Below, one piece after another: positions 25,329 through 32,923 of a stretch of 64,000 nucleotides of DNA; the stretch's first letter is position 1; each line of letters starts with the position of its first letter. The stretch is from the NCBI RefSeq assembly GCF_009834915.1, contig NZ_WVHS01000002.1:62001-126000 (forward strand), in the 5' to 3' direction. Position numbers and translations under genes: made by a program. Source of the stretch: Hufsiella ginkgonis. GTDB lineage: Bacteria; Bacteroidota; Bacteroidia; Sphingobacteriales; Sphingobacteriaceae. The notes beneath the pieces are model-generated. The model worked only from the letters and a program-made list of their open reading frames with translations, was not told the DNA's origin and searched no databases.

Positions 25329-25946
25329 TCAGGTAAGCTCAAACAGCTCATCGGCGAACCCCTCCGTTTCGAACGGGTAATGCGTGGCGATCAGGCAGGT
25401 GATCTTCCTATCGGTGATTAGTTTCTTTAAGTCGGCCATTAAGCTCATTTTTAGCTTGTTATCCATCGCCGAAAATGGTTCGTCCATTAACAGCAGCCTG
25501 GGTTTAAGCGCCAGGGCACGCAGGATTGCGAGTCGTTGTTGTTGCCCGCCGGATAACTGGCGCGGCAAATGTTTCCTGAAAGCTTCCATTTTCCCGATGG
25601 AAAGCAGCTGCTCCAGGTAAGGCCCGTCTGCACCGGCATATTCCAGGTGCTTCGTTACGTTCATGGTTTGAAACAGCGCGTAGTCCTGGAACACAAAGCC
25701 CGTACGGCGTTGCTGCGGTGATAAGGAGAGCGATGCACGGGTATCCAGCCACGTCGCGCCCTGTACGCGCACGGTTCCTTCATCAGGAGTTGCCAGGCCC
25801 GCCAGGATGCGCAGGAAAGTGGTTTTTCCTACCCCTGACGGCCCGGACAGTGCCGTGACCCGGTGGTCGGTAAACGAATGGTTTACTTCCAGGAAACCGG
25901 GTCCATCGTAGCGGTTCAGGCTTTTTTTTATAGCGACTTCGATCAT
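25329..25946 (-). CDS. modC: Molybdate ABC transporter ATPase (short form)
   Basis: A 205-residue ATP-binding protein with Walker A (GPSGVGKTT), signature LSGGQQQRLAILRA and Walker B (LLLMDEPFSAMD). It powers molybdate (or tungstate) uptake with ModB and ModA. At about 205 residues it lacks the C-terminal TOBE/Mop domain of longer ModC proteins, which in some transporters binds molybdate and inhibits transport. It overlaps modB by 4 bp (ATGA). Confidence 0.88.
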   Translation of the reverse strand: MIEVAIKKSLNRYDGPGFLEVNHSFTDHRVTALSGPSGVGKTTFLRILAGLATPDEGTVRVQGATWLDTRASLSLSPQQRRTGFVFQDYALFQTMNVTKHLEYAGADGPYLEQLLSIGKMEAFRKHLPRQLSGGQQQRLAILRALALKPRLLLMDEPFSAMDNKLKMSLMADLKKLITDRKITCLIATHYPFETEGFADELFELT

Positions 25947-26614
25947 CCGAGCGGGCTTTTAGCAGGTTTTCGGTTGATGATAAAGACCGCCGTTACGATC
26001 ACGAAGGTGATGGCGAACAACACCAGCGAGTAGTTATTCGCGTGGGCATAGTTCATGCTCTCCACGGAATCGTAAATAGCGATAGAAGCCACTTTGGTAA
26101 CCCCAGGGATGCTGCCGCCGATCATAAGCACCACCCCGAACTCGCCCAGGGTATGCGCGAATGTAAGGACAACTGCGGTGAGAATGGCAGGCCTGATCGC
26201 TGGCAGCAGCACCTTCCATAAGGTTTCGCGTACCGACTTACCCATGGTGTACGAGGCTTCGGCCATCGAGGGCGGCAGGTGCACGAACGCCGATTTTACG
26301 GGGCTTACCATAAAAGGTAAACTATAAATAATAGAAGCGAGGATGAGGCCACCGAAGGAGAATACAAAGTGAAGGTCGAGCTTTTCGTGGAGCCATTTAC
26401 CGAAAGCGTTTTGCGGGCTAAAAGCGAGCAACAGGTAAAACCCGAGTACCGAAGGAGGAAGCACCAGCGGCATAGTGATAAGCGCCTCCAGGAGGAGCCG
26501 CGGTACCGAGTTTTTTCTCGATAACCACCATGCCAGCGGCACGCCCGTTACCAGCAGGATAAGCGTGGTAATAGCGGAAAGCTTCAGGCTGAGCCAAACC
26601 GGGGTCCAGTCCAT
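25943..26614 (-). CDS. modB: Molybdate ABC transporter permease
   Basis: A 223-residue inner-membrane protein with five or six TM helices and the ABC permease EAA-like loop (EASYTMGKSVRETLWKVLLPA). It sits between modA and modC and matches ModB in length and order. It forms the channel dimer. The start is 18 bp downstream of the modA stop. Confidence 0.92.
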   Translation of the reverse strand: MDWTPVWLSLKLSAITTLILLVTGVPLAWWLSRKNSVPRLLLEALITMPLVLPPSVLGFYLLLAFSPQNAFGKWLHEKLDLHFVFSFGGLILASIIYSLPFMVSPVKSAFVHLPPSMAEASYTMGKSVRETLWKVLLPAIRPAILTAVVLTFAHTLGEFGVVLMIGGSIPGVTKVASIAIYDSVESMNYAHANNYSLVLFAITFVIVTAVFIINRKPAKSPLG

Positions 26615-26632
26615 CAGCTGCCGGAATAAGGA

Positions 26633-27379
26633 TTAGGGAACCTGGTAGCCATTTTTCTTTAAGATCTGCTTAGCGGAGGTGGAGGAAAGATACTTTAAAA
26701 ATCTTATTGCACGGGTATAATTTCTCTTCCGCGAATGGCTTAATACGATCATTCCCTGGCTGATCCGGTCGTATACTTTCGGATCGATGCGTATCCAGGT
26801 AAGCTTCGTTTTATCGGTGTATTCGTAAATAAGCGATTCGGTAGTAAATCCGATGGGAACGGAACCTGTAGTAATATAGGTGTTCACCTGCGAAATACTT
26901 TCGCCGGGCACTATCTTGGCGCTTACCTTATCCCATAACTGGTAGTTACGCAGCGCCTGTTCTGCAGCTTTGCCATATGGCGCAAGTACGGGATTGGCTA
27001 TGGCGATGTTTTTTACCCTGGGATCCAGCAGGTAAGCCTGCCAGTCCCTGAGATCGACGGTGCCGGCGCCGCATAAGATGAGGCTTCCCGATGCATATTC
27101 AACCGGCCTGGTAACGCCAAATCCTTCTTTGAAAAGAGCTGTTGGGAACTCCATGTCGGCAGAGAGGAACAGGTCATATGGTGCACCGTTCCGGATTTGT
27201 GCGGCGAGCTTGCCGGAGGAACCGACGATGGCTTCAGTCTCGATGCCAGTCTTCTTCTTAAAATCGGCCTGCAGGATTTTGATCACGAATTGGGCGTTGG
27301 CCGCTACCGCGATACGCAAAGGTTGTGCGAAACAGGGCAGGGTAAGCAGGCAAATCAGGAGAACGGTTAGTTTTTTCAT
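26633..27379 (-). CDS. modA: Periplasmic molybdate-binding protein
   Basis: A 248-residue solute-binding protein with a signal peptide (KKLTVLLICLLTLPCFAQ). The mature part follows the ModA pattern: RIAVAANAQFVIKIL at the start, GSSGKLAAQIRNGAPYDLFLSAD, and IGFTTESLIYEYTD. It catches molybdate in the periplasm. The start at 27379 is set by the signal peptide; the longer frame would overlap the divergent cytochrome gene. Only 53 bp separate it from that gene. Confidence 0.92.
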   Translation of the reverse strand: MKKLTVLLICLLTLPCFAQPLRIAVAANAQFVIKILQADFKKKTGIETEAIVGSSGKLAAQIRNGAPYDLFLSADMEFPTALFKEGFGVTRPVEYASGSLILCGAGTVDLRDWQAYLLDPRVKNIAIANPVLAPYGKAAEQALRNYQLWDKVSAKIVPGESISQVNTYITTGSVPIGFTTESLIYEYTDKTKLTWIRIDPKVYDRISQGMIVLSHSRKRNYTRAIRFLKYLSSTSAKQILKKNGYQVP

Positions 27380-27412
27380 AGATAATATCGAAATTGCCAC
27401 ATATAACAAATG

Positions 27413-27420
27413 CAAATATA
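27413..27420 (-). promoter_or_regulatory. -7 element of modA
   Basis: TATATTTG on the minus strand is a perfect match to TAnnTTTG, 33 bases before the modA ATG. No clear -33 TTTG is seen. It lies in the 53-bp divergent region shared with the cytochrome peroxidase gene. Confidence 0.45.
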
Positions 27421-27432
27421 GGCAGGAAACGC

Positions 27433-28551
27433 ATGAGGGACCGGAAAAAAAGCAACGTGCGGGTGGTGCCGGCCATCCTTTGCCTGGCCGTATGCGCTGC
27501 CGGTTTTGTCGACGGTACCCGGCCGCCTGCACCATACCGCCTGGATTACCCGCCGGGTTTCGGCAACCGTATTAATATCCCGGCAAATAATCCGACCACG
27601 CAGGCAGGGGTGCTCGTTGGACGATGGTTGTTTTATGAGAAAGCGCTTTCGGTTAACAACCGGGTTTCCTGCGGTTCTTGCCACGTCCAGGAAAAAGCGT
27701 TTAGCGATGGACTGGCGTTCAGTACCGGAGTAGGCGGCACGCCCGTAGCACGAAACAGCATGTCGCTGGCCAACCTGTTGTGGAGCCGCAGGTTTTTTTG
27801 GGACGGCCGGGCTGCCGGGCTCGAGCAGCAGGCTGTATTCCCGTTGACCGATCCGCATGAAATGGGGCAATCGTTAGCGATATCTGCCCGTAAGATCAGC
27901 ATGATGCCGCGTTACGCGCTCCTGTTTAAACAGGCTTATGGTGACGTTCGGGTTACCGGTGAACGGATCGTAAAGGCGATCGCCCAATTCGAGCGCACGC
28001 TGATCTCCGCCAACTCTCCCTACGACCGCTATCTTGACGGACGTTACCGGCCAACCGCGGAAGAACAAAAAGGGTTGCTGCTTTTTAATGCGGCGCCCGA
28101 ACCGACCCGGGCGATACGCGGTGCGAACTGCGCCCGATGTCATGGCGGTGTTAAAACCTATATGGAACTTTTTCACAACAACGGGCTAGACAGCCTTCCC
28201 GGCGATGCGGGGATAGAAAAGCTTACCGGGCTTCCCGGCGATCGTGGTCGTTTTAAGGCGCCTACCCTGCGGAATATTGCGCTTACAGCTCCATATATGC
28301 ACGACGGCCGGTTTAACACCCTGGATGAGGTGCTCGATCACTACAGCGAACATGTTAAGCAATCGCCGTCGCTCAGCCCGGTTTTCCGCGATGCATCCAA
28401 CGAGCCAGCGGGCAGGAATCTCGCTTTGCGGCCGGAAGAAAAAAAACAGGTGATCGCCTTCTTACATATGCTTACAGATTCTACTTTTACAACGGATCCG
28501 CGTTTTTCGGATCCGCGTACCATTCCCCGAAAACCGAAAGCAGCTAAATAA
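27433..28551 (+). CDS. Dihaem cytochrome c peroxidase (MauG/CcpA family)
   Basis: A 372-residue periplasmic protein with an N-terminal membrane/signal segment (VVPAILCLAVCAAGFVDG). Two haem c motifs are visible, CGSCH near residue 80 and CARCH near 233. The downstream ALTAPYMHDGRFNTLDEVL with Met is typical of CcpA/MauG. It reduces H2O2 or modifies a protein using haem c. The ATG at 27433 follows a short SD-like stretch; the frame extends upstream but lacks conserved residues. The stop overlaps the next start (TAATG). Confidence 0.9.
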   Translation: MRDRKKSNVRVVPAILCLAVCAAGFVDGTRPPAPYRLDYPPGFGNRINIPANNPTTQAGVLVGRWLFYEKALSVNNRVSCGSCHVQEKAFSDGLAFSTGVGGTPVARNSMSLANLLWSRRFFWDGRAAGLEQQAVFPLTDPHEMGQSLAISARKISMMPRYALLFKQAYGDVRVTGERIVKAIAQFERTLISANSPYDRYLDGRYRPTAEEQKGLLLFNAAPEPTRAIRGANCARCHGGVKTYMELFHNNGLDSLPGDAGIEKLTGLPGDRGRFKAPTLRNIALTAPYMHDGRFNTLDEVLDHYSEHVKQSPSLSPVFRDASNEPAGRNLALRPEEKKQVIAFLHMLTDSTFTTDPRFSDPRTIPRKPKAAK

Positions 28552-29048
28552 TGAAAAAGTACTTCTTCGCGCTCTGTCTCGTATTTGCCGGCCTGGCAAA
28601 CGCCGTTGCGCAAACTACCGAAAAACCGGCTTCTGTAAAGATCAGCGGCGAGGCCACCGCGCCGTTCGAGCTTAAATATCCTGAAGCCGGGCTGTTGCCA
28701 CACACCACGGTTATCCGTAAAGACCGTGACGGAAAAGATCACCGGTATGGCGGCATAATCGTTTCTGACCTGTTGCTGAAGGCTGGTGTAACCCTTGGCA
28801 AGGACCTGAAAGGAGAAAACCTTACCAAGTATGTAATGGTGGAAGCCAGCGACGGGTACCAGGTGATCTTCGCGCTGGCAGAACTGGATAAGGAGTTCAC
28901 AGACCGCGCCATTATCCTGGCCGACGAAATGGATGGAAAGCCGTTACCGGCAGGCGACGGTCCGTTTCGCATCATCGTTCAGGATGAGAAAAAGCCGGCC
29001 CGTTGTGTAAAACAGGTCACAGGGATCAGGATCCTCTTCGCCAGGTAA
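28551..29048 (+). CDS. Secreted molybdopterin-domain (SUOX-fold)-like protein
   Basis: A 165-residue protein with a signal peptide ending LANAVAQ. The rest resembles a shortened oxidoreductase molybdopterin-binding domain (VKISGEATAPFELKYPEAG, DGYQVIFALAELD, PFRIIVQDEKKPARCVKQVTGI). The Cys that ligates Mo in sulphite-oxidase-type enzymes is not present in its usual place, so it may be a cofactor-less relative. It is translationally coupled to the MauG-type gene and close to modABC. Confidence 0.75.
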   Translation: MKKYFFALCLVFAGLANAVAQTTEKPASVKISGEATAPFELKYPEAGLLPHTTVIRKDRDGKDHRYGGIIVSDLLLKAGVTLGKDLKGENLTKYVMVEASDGYQVIFALAELDKEFTDRAIILADEMDGKPLPAGDGPFRIIVQDEKKPARCVKQVTGIRILFAR

Positions 29049-29240
29049 GGGGGAGGGAGAAGCTCATGATTTCTTCACCGGAGGAAAAATGTGATATCGT
29101 GGTTACTCCAAAGGCCGTAGCCTCGCCTATACATGTGGCTTAATACGGGTTATGCGATAGAGCGTTAATATTACAGGGGAACCTGGTCATTCTGCGCTAT
29201 ACGCAGTGTTAACATAATCTTAAGTACAGGCTAACTCAAT

Positions 29241-29257
29241 ATTAACAAATTGTTAAT
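29241..29257. promoter_or_regulatory. 17-bp palindrome upstream of a small gene
   Basis: ATTAACAA-A-TTGTTAAT has perfect 8-bp arms around a single A. It lies 63 bp upstream of the 76-residue gene and ~37 bp before a possible -7 element (TACTTTTA, 29294-29301), which suits an operator. Confidence 0.35.
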
Positions 29258-29320
29258 TGTGGTTTAAGGTAGTGTGAATGTCAGGGGAGTCGATACTTTT
29301 ACAGCTCTAAATGATCAGCC

Positions 29321-29551
29321 ATGGAAAATAATACTTTGTTGGGAGCGCTCACAAAGCTCCCGGAACTACTGGCCGCATTTGACAAACGTGTTGGACCATA
29401 TTGCGGCCATACCAGTACCACGAAAGGTATCACATTAAAAACTCCCGGTGGAAGCCTTTTTCTTTATCACTCTTTTATCCACAAGCTAATTCACCAGCCC
29501 GAAGAGGTGAACAACGAGGAACTGAAGAGCCTGTTGGTTCATTTTCATTAA
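29321..29551 (+). CDS. Small protein of unknown function
   Basis: A 76-residue soluble protein with two Cys-free helices and a Gly-rich turn (KTPGGSLFLYHSFIHKL). Support for coding: an ATG, a sensible composition, and a 270-bp upstream region with a promoter-like stretch and a palindrome. I recognise no family. It could be a regulated small stress protein. Confidence 0.55.
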   Translation: MENNTLLGALTKLPELLAAFDKRVGPYCGHTSTTKGITLKTPGGSLFLYHSFIHKLIHQPEEVNNEELKSLLVHFH

Positions 29552-29623
29552 GTTTGACGGTATAAAGCACGGGGCCCGAAGATCCGGGGCTACCGCATCA
29601 TGCTAAAGAGCGCCCCACGGGTG

Positions 29624-30196
29624 TTACCTGGCCCGTTTCTTCCGCATGGCGAACGCCACGATGATCACCGTAAGCGCCACCGAGCAGGCGGGATAGAACC
29701 GCTCCTCAATAGTCCACGAGCGCCCGGCGAACAGCGAAAGCAGATTGGCAGCCAGGAAAACCAGGTAAGGAGTTACCGGTGTGGTGGCGGGCTTTTTCCA
29801 GGTATCGGCCATTTGGGGAATACTCGCGGTAAACACGGCGAGGCTGCTGGCGATAATACCCGCCTGGCCGCCGGCCGCGTACCAGGTAACGAGACAGATC
29901 ACCACCAGCACGGACGTGGCGGTTTCGATCTTCGACCACGAAACCTGCTTCTTTATAACCAGTATCGCCGTAATGGTGCCCGAGCCCAGCATGTTCGAAA
30001 AAGCCAGCCAAAAGTTGCCGCCCTCGATCAGGGTGGCCACCGCCGCAATCCCGTCAAGCATCGCCCAAAGCAGGAACGCCGCGAAGCTTTGCTCCACATG
30101 CGACCGCAGGATGCCGATAAGTAAAAGCGTATAGGCTGCAAGCCCGATGGCCCCCGCCAGGGGTTGCAGGATATGATCTATAGGGATGTTAAACAC
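29624..30196 (-). CDS. Multi-pass membrane protein of unknown function
   Basis: A 190-residue protein with about five or six TM helices (LAGAIGLAAYTLLLIGIL; FLLWAMLDGIAAVATLI; TSVLVVICLVTWYAAGG; VTPYLVFLAANLLSLFAG). No family is recognised. It starts with GTG; a -7-like TAACTTGC ends 4 bases before the GTG, so the mRNA may be leaderless. Confidence 0.7.
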   Translation of the reverse strand: MFNIPIDHILQPLAGAIGLAAYTLLLIGILRSHVEQSFAAFLLWAMLDGIAAVATLIEGGNFWLAFSNMLGSGTITAILVIKKQVSWSKIETATSVLVVICLVTWYAAGGQAGIIASSLAVFTASIPQMADTWKKPATTPVTPYLVFLAANLLSLFAGRSWTIEERFYPACSVALTVIIVAFAMRKKRAR

Positions 30197-30200
30197 TCCC

Positions 30201-30235
30201 GCAAGTTATCGGTTTTAAACGGCACTTTCAGCAAA
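30201..30235 (-). promoter_or_regulatory. Promoter of the 29624 membrane protein gene (TTTG, N23, TAACTTGC)
   Basis: Minus strand: TTTG (30232-30235) and TAACTTGC (30201-30208) are separated by 23 bases, in the range for Bacteroidota -33/-7 promoters, though the -7 element departs from TAnnTTTG. The element ends 4 bases before the start codon. Confidence 0.35.
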
Positions 30236-30395
30236 CGATCGTTTTAACACTTTTTAACAAAAGAAGCATTAAACTAATGGTTGGCCTGCCATGTCGAATA
30301 ATCAAAATGTAAGCGGAAACCGGGTGGACAGGCCGCCGACACAAGGAATGTTAACCCGGACTTGTTGAACATTAAAACACCTAATTTGAAAGAAA

Positions 30396-30947
30396 ATGAA
30401 ACGATTATTGATACTGTCTGCGTTGGTGATCACCAGCTTTGTATACAAAGCAGCAGATGCACAGGTAAGGGTTAACGTAAACATTGGCAACCAGCCTGAG
30501 TGGGGTCCTTACGGGTATGACCGTGCGGAATATTATTACCTGCCCGACATTGACGTTTATTACCACGTGCCGAGCCGGATGTATACCTACCTGGATGGCC
30601 GGGCATGGGTAAGCCGTAATTACCTCCCGGTGAGATACCGCAACTATGATCTCTACCGTGGCTATAAAGTGGTGGTTAACGACCGGAACCCCTGGTTGAG
30701 CGGGAATGATTACCGTAACAAGTATGCAAACTACAGGAACCGGTACGATCAGCGCAATATCCGCGATTACCGTTACGGCCAGGTTTATGCACGGAATAAC
30801 GAGAGGCGCGACTACCGAAACGATCGCCGGGATGATCGCGACGACCGCAGGGACGATCATCGCGGCGATAACCAGAACGACGATCACCGCTACGAAGGAA
30901 ATGACAAAAACAACGGCCAGTCAAGACCACAGAGAGGAAACTGGTAA
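30396..30947 (+). CDS. Secreted Tyr/Arg/Asp-rich protein
   Basis: A 183-residue protein with a signal peptide (LLILSALVITSFVYKAADA). A Tyr-rich folded part follows (~25-125: EYYYLPDIDVYYHVPSRMYTYL). The tail (~135-183) is low-complexity, built of Arg/Asp/Asn/His repeats (DRRDDRDDRRDDH). Such proteins are common in Bacteroidota envelopes and have no known role. A -7-like TAATTTG lies at 30382 and a strong terminator follows. Confidence 0.8.
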   Translation: MKRLLILSALVITSFVYKAADAQVRVNVNIGNQPEWGPYGYDRAEYYYLPDIDVYYHVPSRMYTYLDGRAWVSRNYLPVRYRNYDLYRGYKVVVNDRNPWLSGNDYRNKYANYRNRYDQRNIRDYRYGQVYARNNERRDYRNDRRDDRDDRRDDHRGDNQNDDHRYEGNDKNNGQSRPQRGNW

Positions 30948-30982
30948 ATAACGTGCATGAAGATAAGTGGTTGGGTTTAGTG

Positions 30983-31010
30983 AAAAGCCGGGAGAGATCC
31001 CGGCTTTTTT
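30983..31010 (+). terminator. Intrinsic terminator
   Basis: Hairpin AAAAGCCGGGA/TCCCGGCTTTT with a 4-6 base loop and a T-run, 35 bp after the Tyr-rich gene. The A-run upstream means it can also stop transcription from the convergent side. Confidence 0.85.
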
Positions 31011-31073
31011 ATAAGTGATTACCGGCCATCATCAATGGACCTTTACGCCAACTTGCGCGAAATATCCGGTTGT

Positions 31074-32249
31074 TTATTGGGTAACTGTATTTGTTTTTAC
31101 CTCTTTAAACTGGTTATTTTCTATCTTATTGTCGTACGGCGCTACACTTTGTATTACCGGCGACGGATATCGTTTCGTGTCGAATTTGCCCGTCCAGTCC
31201 GCGTCTTTCTGGTCGCCTACCAGGATACCAATAGTGGCATGGGTGATCTGGTTGCCGGTAATGGTGCAGTTGCCGGGAGCTACGTAAAAACCGGTTTCTA
31301 TTTTTCCTTTCGTCATGCCGTACATCAGCCTGATGGCGGTCTTAACACCGGTGATCTTGTTGTTGGTGATGGTATGACCGCTCCCGTTAACACGGATGCC
31401 GCCGCTGCCTCCCTCAAAGGTATTGCCTGAAATAATGCAGTCGTGGCCGCCGCGCATCACCAGCTCGCCGTCGTTATCGCCAAAGTAGTTATCGATATAA
31501 CTGTTCCTGCTGCTTTTATTGCTGATCACTTCGGGCTCGCCATCACAATGCGTAAAGCGGTTATTCTTTACCGTGGTGTTCGACTCCCTGGTACCCAGCA
31601 GCACAGGGTCCTGGCCCACCTGGATGCATTCGCCGCCGTTGTTATTGCTCCAGCTAACCTTGGCTTTGTCTTTAAAAACGTTGCTTTCGATAAGCGTGAA
31701 CTGAGGGTTACTGTCGCCGGTGATCTTTACCTGGAAATCCTGGCTGTCGGTATTCGCTGTTACCGTGCAGTGATCGATCTTGTTGGAGGTGCCGTTTCCG
31801 GAAACGATTATCAACGGCATAAATTGAACTTTTGCCACGTTATGTGTAAAAACGCATTGCGTGATCCGGCAATAGCTGCTGTTTTTAAGCTCTGCCAGCA
31901 CGCCGCTCTTCCCATCGGCCTTACCCAGCACACATTCTTTAAAAGTAATGCCGCTCAGTACCGTGTATTTGCCGGTTAATACGAAGAGGGGTTTGTTTAC
32001 TTCACCCGAGAAGATCACGCCGCCGGTGGATGCCCCCCTGATGACCACCGGTTTTTGGGCGGTACCCACGGCGGCGATCTCCACCGACCAGTTACCGTAA
32101 TTCCCGTCGGCGATCACCACTTCATCGCCCGCGGCAAGTTTAGGCAGTACGTTTTTAAGCTCCTGCTCATTGCCGACCTGGTAAATGGTCGCAAACGCAG
32201 GATCCGCATATAGCATAACGAACAGGATGGACAGGATGAGTTTTTTCAT
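31074..32249 (-). CDS. Polysaccharide lyase family 6-like protein (alginate lyase/chondroitinase B type)
   Basis: A 391-residue secreted protein with a signal peptide (KKLILSILFVMLYADPAFA) and a right-handed parallel beta-helix of ~25-residue coils. PL6 motifs are clear: GGECIQVGQ, CDGEPEVISNKSSRNSY (catalytic Lys) and MRGGHDC (catalytic Arg). PL6 enzymes cut alginate or dermatan/chondroitin by beta-elimination. No SusCD pair or other alginate genes lie nearby. The ATG at 32249 is used because an upstream in-frame TTG lies inside the -7 element. Confidence 0.85.
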   Translation of the reverse strand: MKKLILSILFVMLYADPAFATIYQVGNEQELKNVLPKLAAGDEVVIADGNYGNWSVEIAAVGTAQKPVVIRGASTGGVIFSGEVNKPLFVLTGKYTVLSGITFKECVLGKADGKSGVLAELKNSSYCRITQCVFTHNVAKVQFMPLIIVSGNGTSNKIDHCTVTANTDSQDFQVKITGDSNPQFTLIESNVFKDKAKVSWSNNNGGECIQVGQDPVLLGTRESNTTVKNNRFTHCDGEPEVISNKSSRNSYIDNYFGDNDGELVMRGGHDCIISGNTFEGGSGGIRVNGSGHTITNNKITGVKTAIRLMYGMTKGKIETGFYVAPGNCTITGNQITHATIGILVGDQKDADWTGKFDTKRYPSPVIQSVAPYDNKIENNQFKEVKTNTVTQ

Positions 32250-32255
32250 GAGGAT

Positions 32256-32263
32256 CAAAATTA
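32256..32263 (-). promoter_or_regulatory. -7 element of the PL6 gene
   Basis: TAATTTTG on the minus strand matches TAnnTTTG perfectly and ends only 6 bases before the ATG, so the mRNA is probably leaderless. Confidence 0.5.
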
Positions 32264-32378
32264 GGATAAATTTGATTAGGCCATCCCCGCCGTCACTGAT
32301 AAACCGGTTTCATAAAATAAGCGTTAAGAAAACCAGGTGCCACCAGGTGCCTGGCAGTTACCAAATGTGGGGTAACAG

Positions 32379-32837
32379 TTAAACCCCGAACTGTATTAAG
32401 TGGTGGTTTAAGTGTTTATAAAACATGTTGTTCCATTCAGTTACAGAAAGCGGCCCAAAGGAATGCGATTCGCGGCCGTCAAAAGCCGCGGCCCCCAATT
32501 CCTGTGTTTTTAGCAGGTAGGCAATAAGCCGGGCTTTCTCTGTTTCCAAATCCCGCGCATCGGTGATAATGAACGCCGGGGCGGTCTTGCTATGCTTTTT
32601 ATAAGGTGTTTCGCTTACCACGGTGTTCTTTACCAACAGCTTCAGGATAAATTTCATGAATGCCCCCGGTTTGGGGTGCTTGTTTTCAAAGGTCATTTCG
32701 TAAGCTACATTTACGTGTGCGAGCATTTGTGCCACGCTCATTTTGCCCCATCCGGGTGCAGAAGCAGGAGTAAGTTTGTTGATCCGTTCGATGAGGTCGT
32801 TGGTAACCGGTGCGGAGAAAATGTCGGGGAGGGCCAT
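32379..32837 (-). CDS. DUF1569 (DinB-like) protein
   Basis: A 152-residue cytosolic protein with a four-helix DinB-like pattern: PGWGKMSVAQMLAHVNVAYEMTF near residue 28, and SFGPLSVTEWNNMFYKHLNHHLIQFGV at the C-terminus with His residues for a metal site. DinB-fold enzymes often act as thiol-dependent transferases, but DUF1569 has no defined reaction. It is flanked by the PL6 gene and an M28 peptidase. Confidence 0.85.
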   Translation of the reverse strand: MALPDIFSAPVTNDLIERINKLTPASAPGWGKMSVAQMLAHVNVAYEMTFENKHPKPGAFMKFILKLLVKNTVVSETPYKKHSKTAPAFIITDARDLETEKARLIAYLLKTQELGAAAFDGRESHSFGPLSVTEWNNMFYKHLNHHLIQFGV

Positions 32838-32923
32838 TATTTTGGGTTTAGGGCTGCAATTTAGGATATGTGCCTTAAATTACCTGTTTTACCTGTGTTA
32901 ACTTTCACCGGAAGTGCCATCGC

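Noticed and set aside
27380-27535. N-terminal extension of modA
   Set aside because: It would overlap the divergent cytochrome gene; the signal peptide starts at 27379.
32332-32354. Short tandem ACCAGGTGCC repeat
   Set aside because: Only two units; too short to call a feature.
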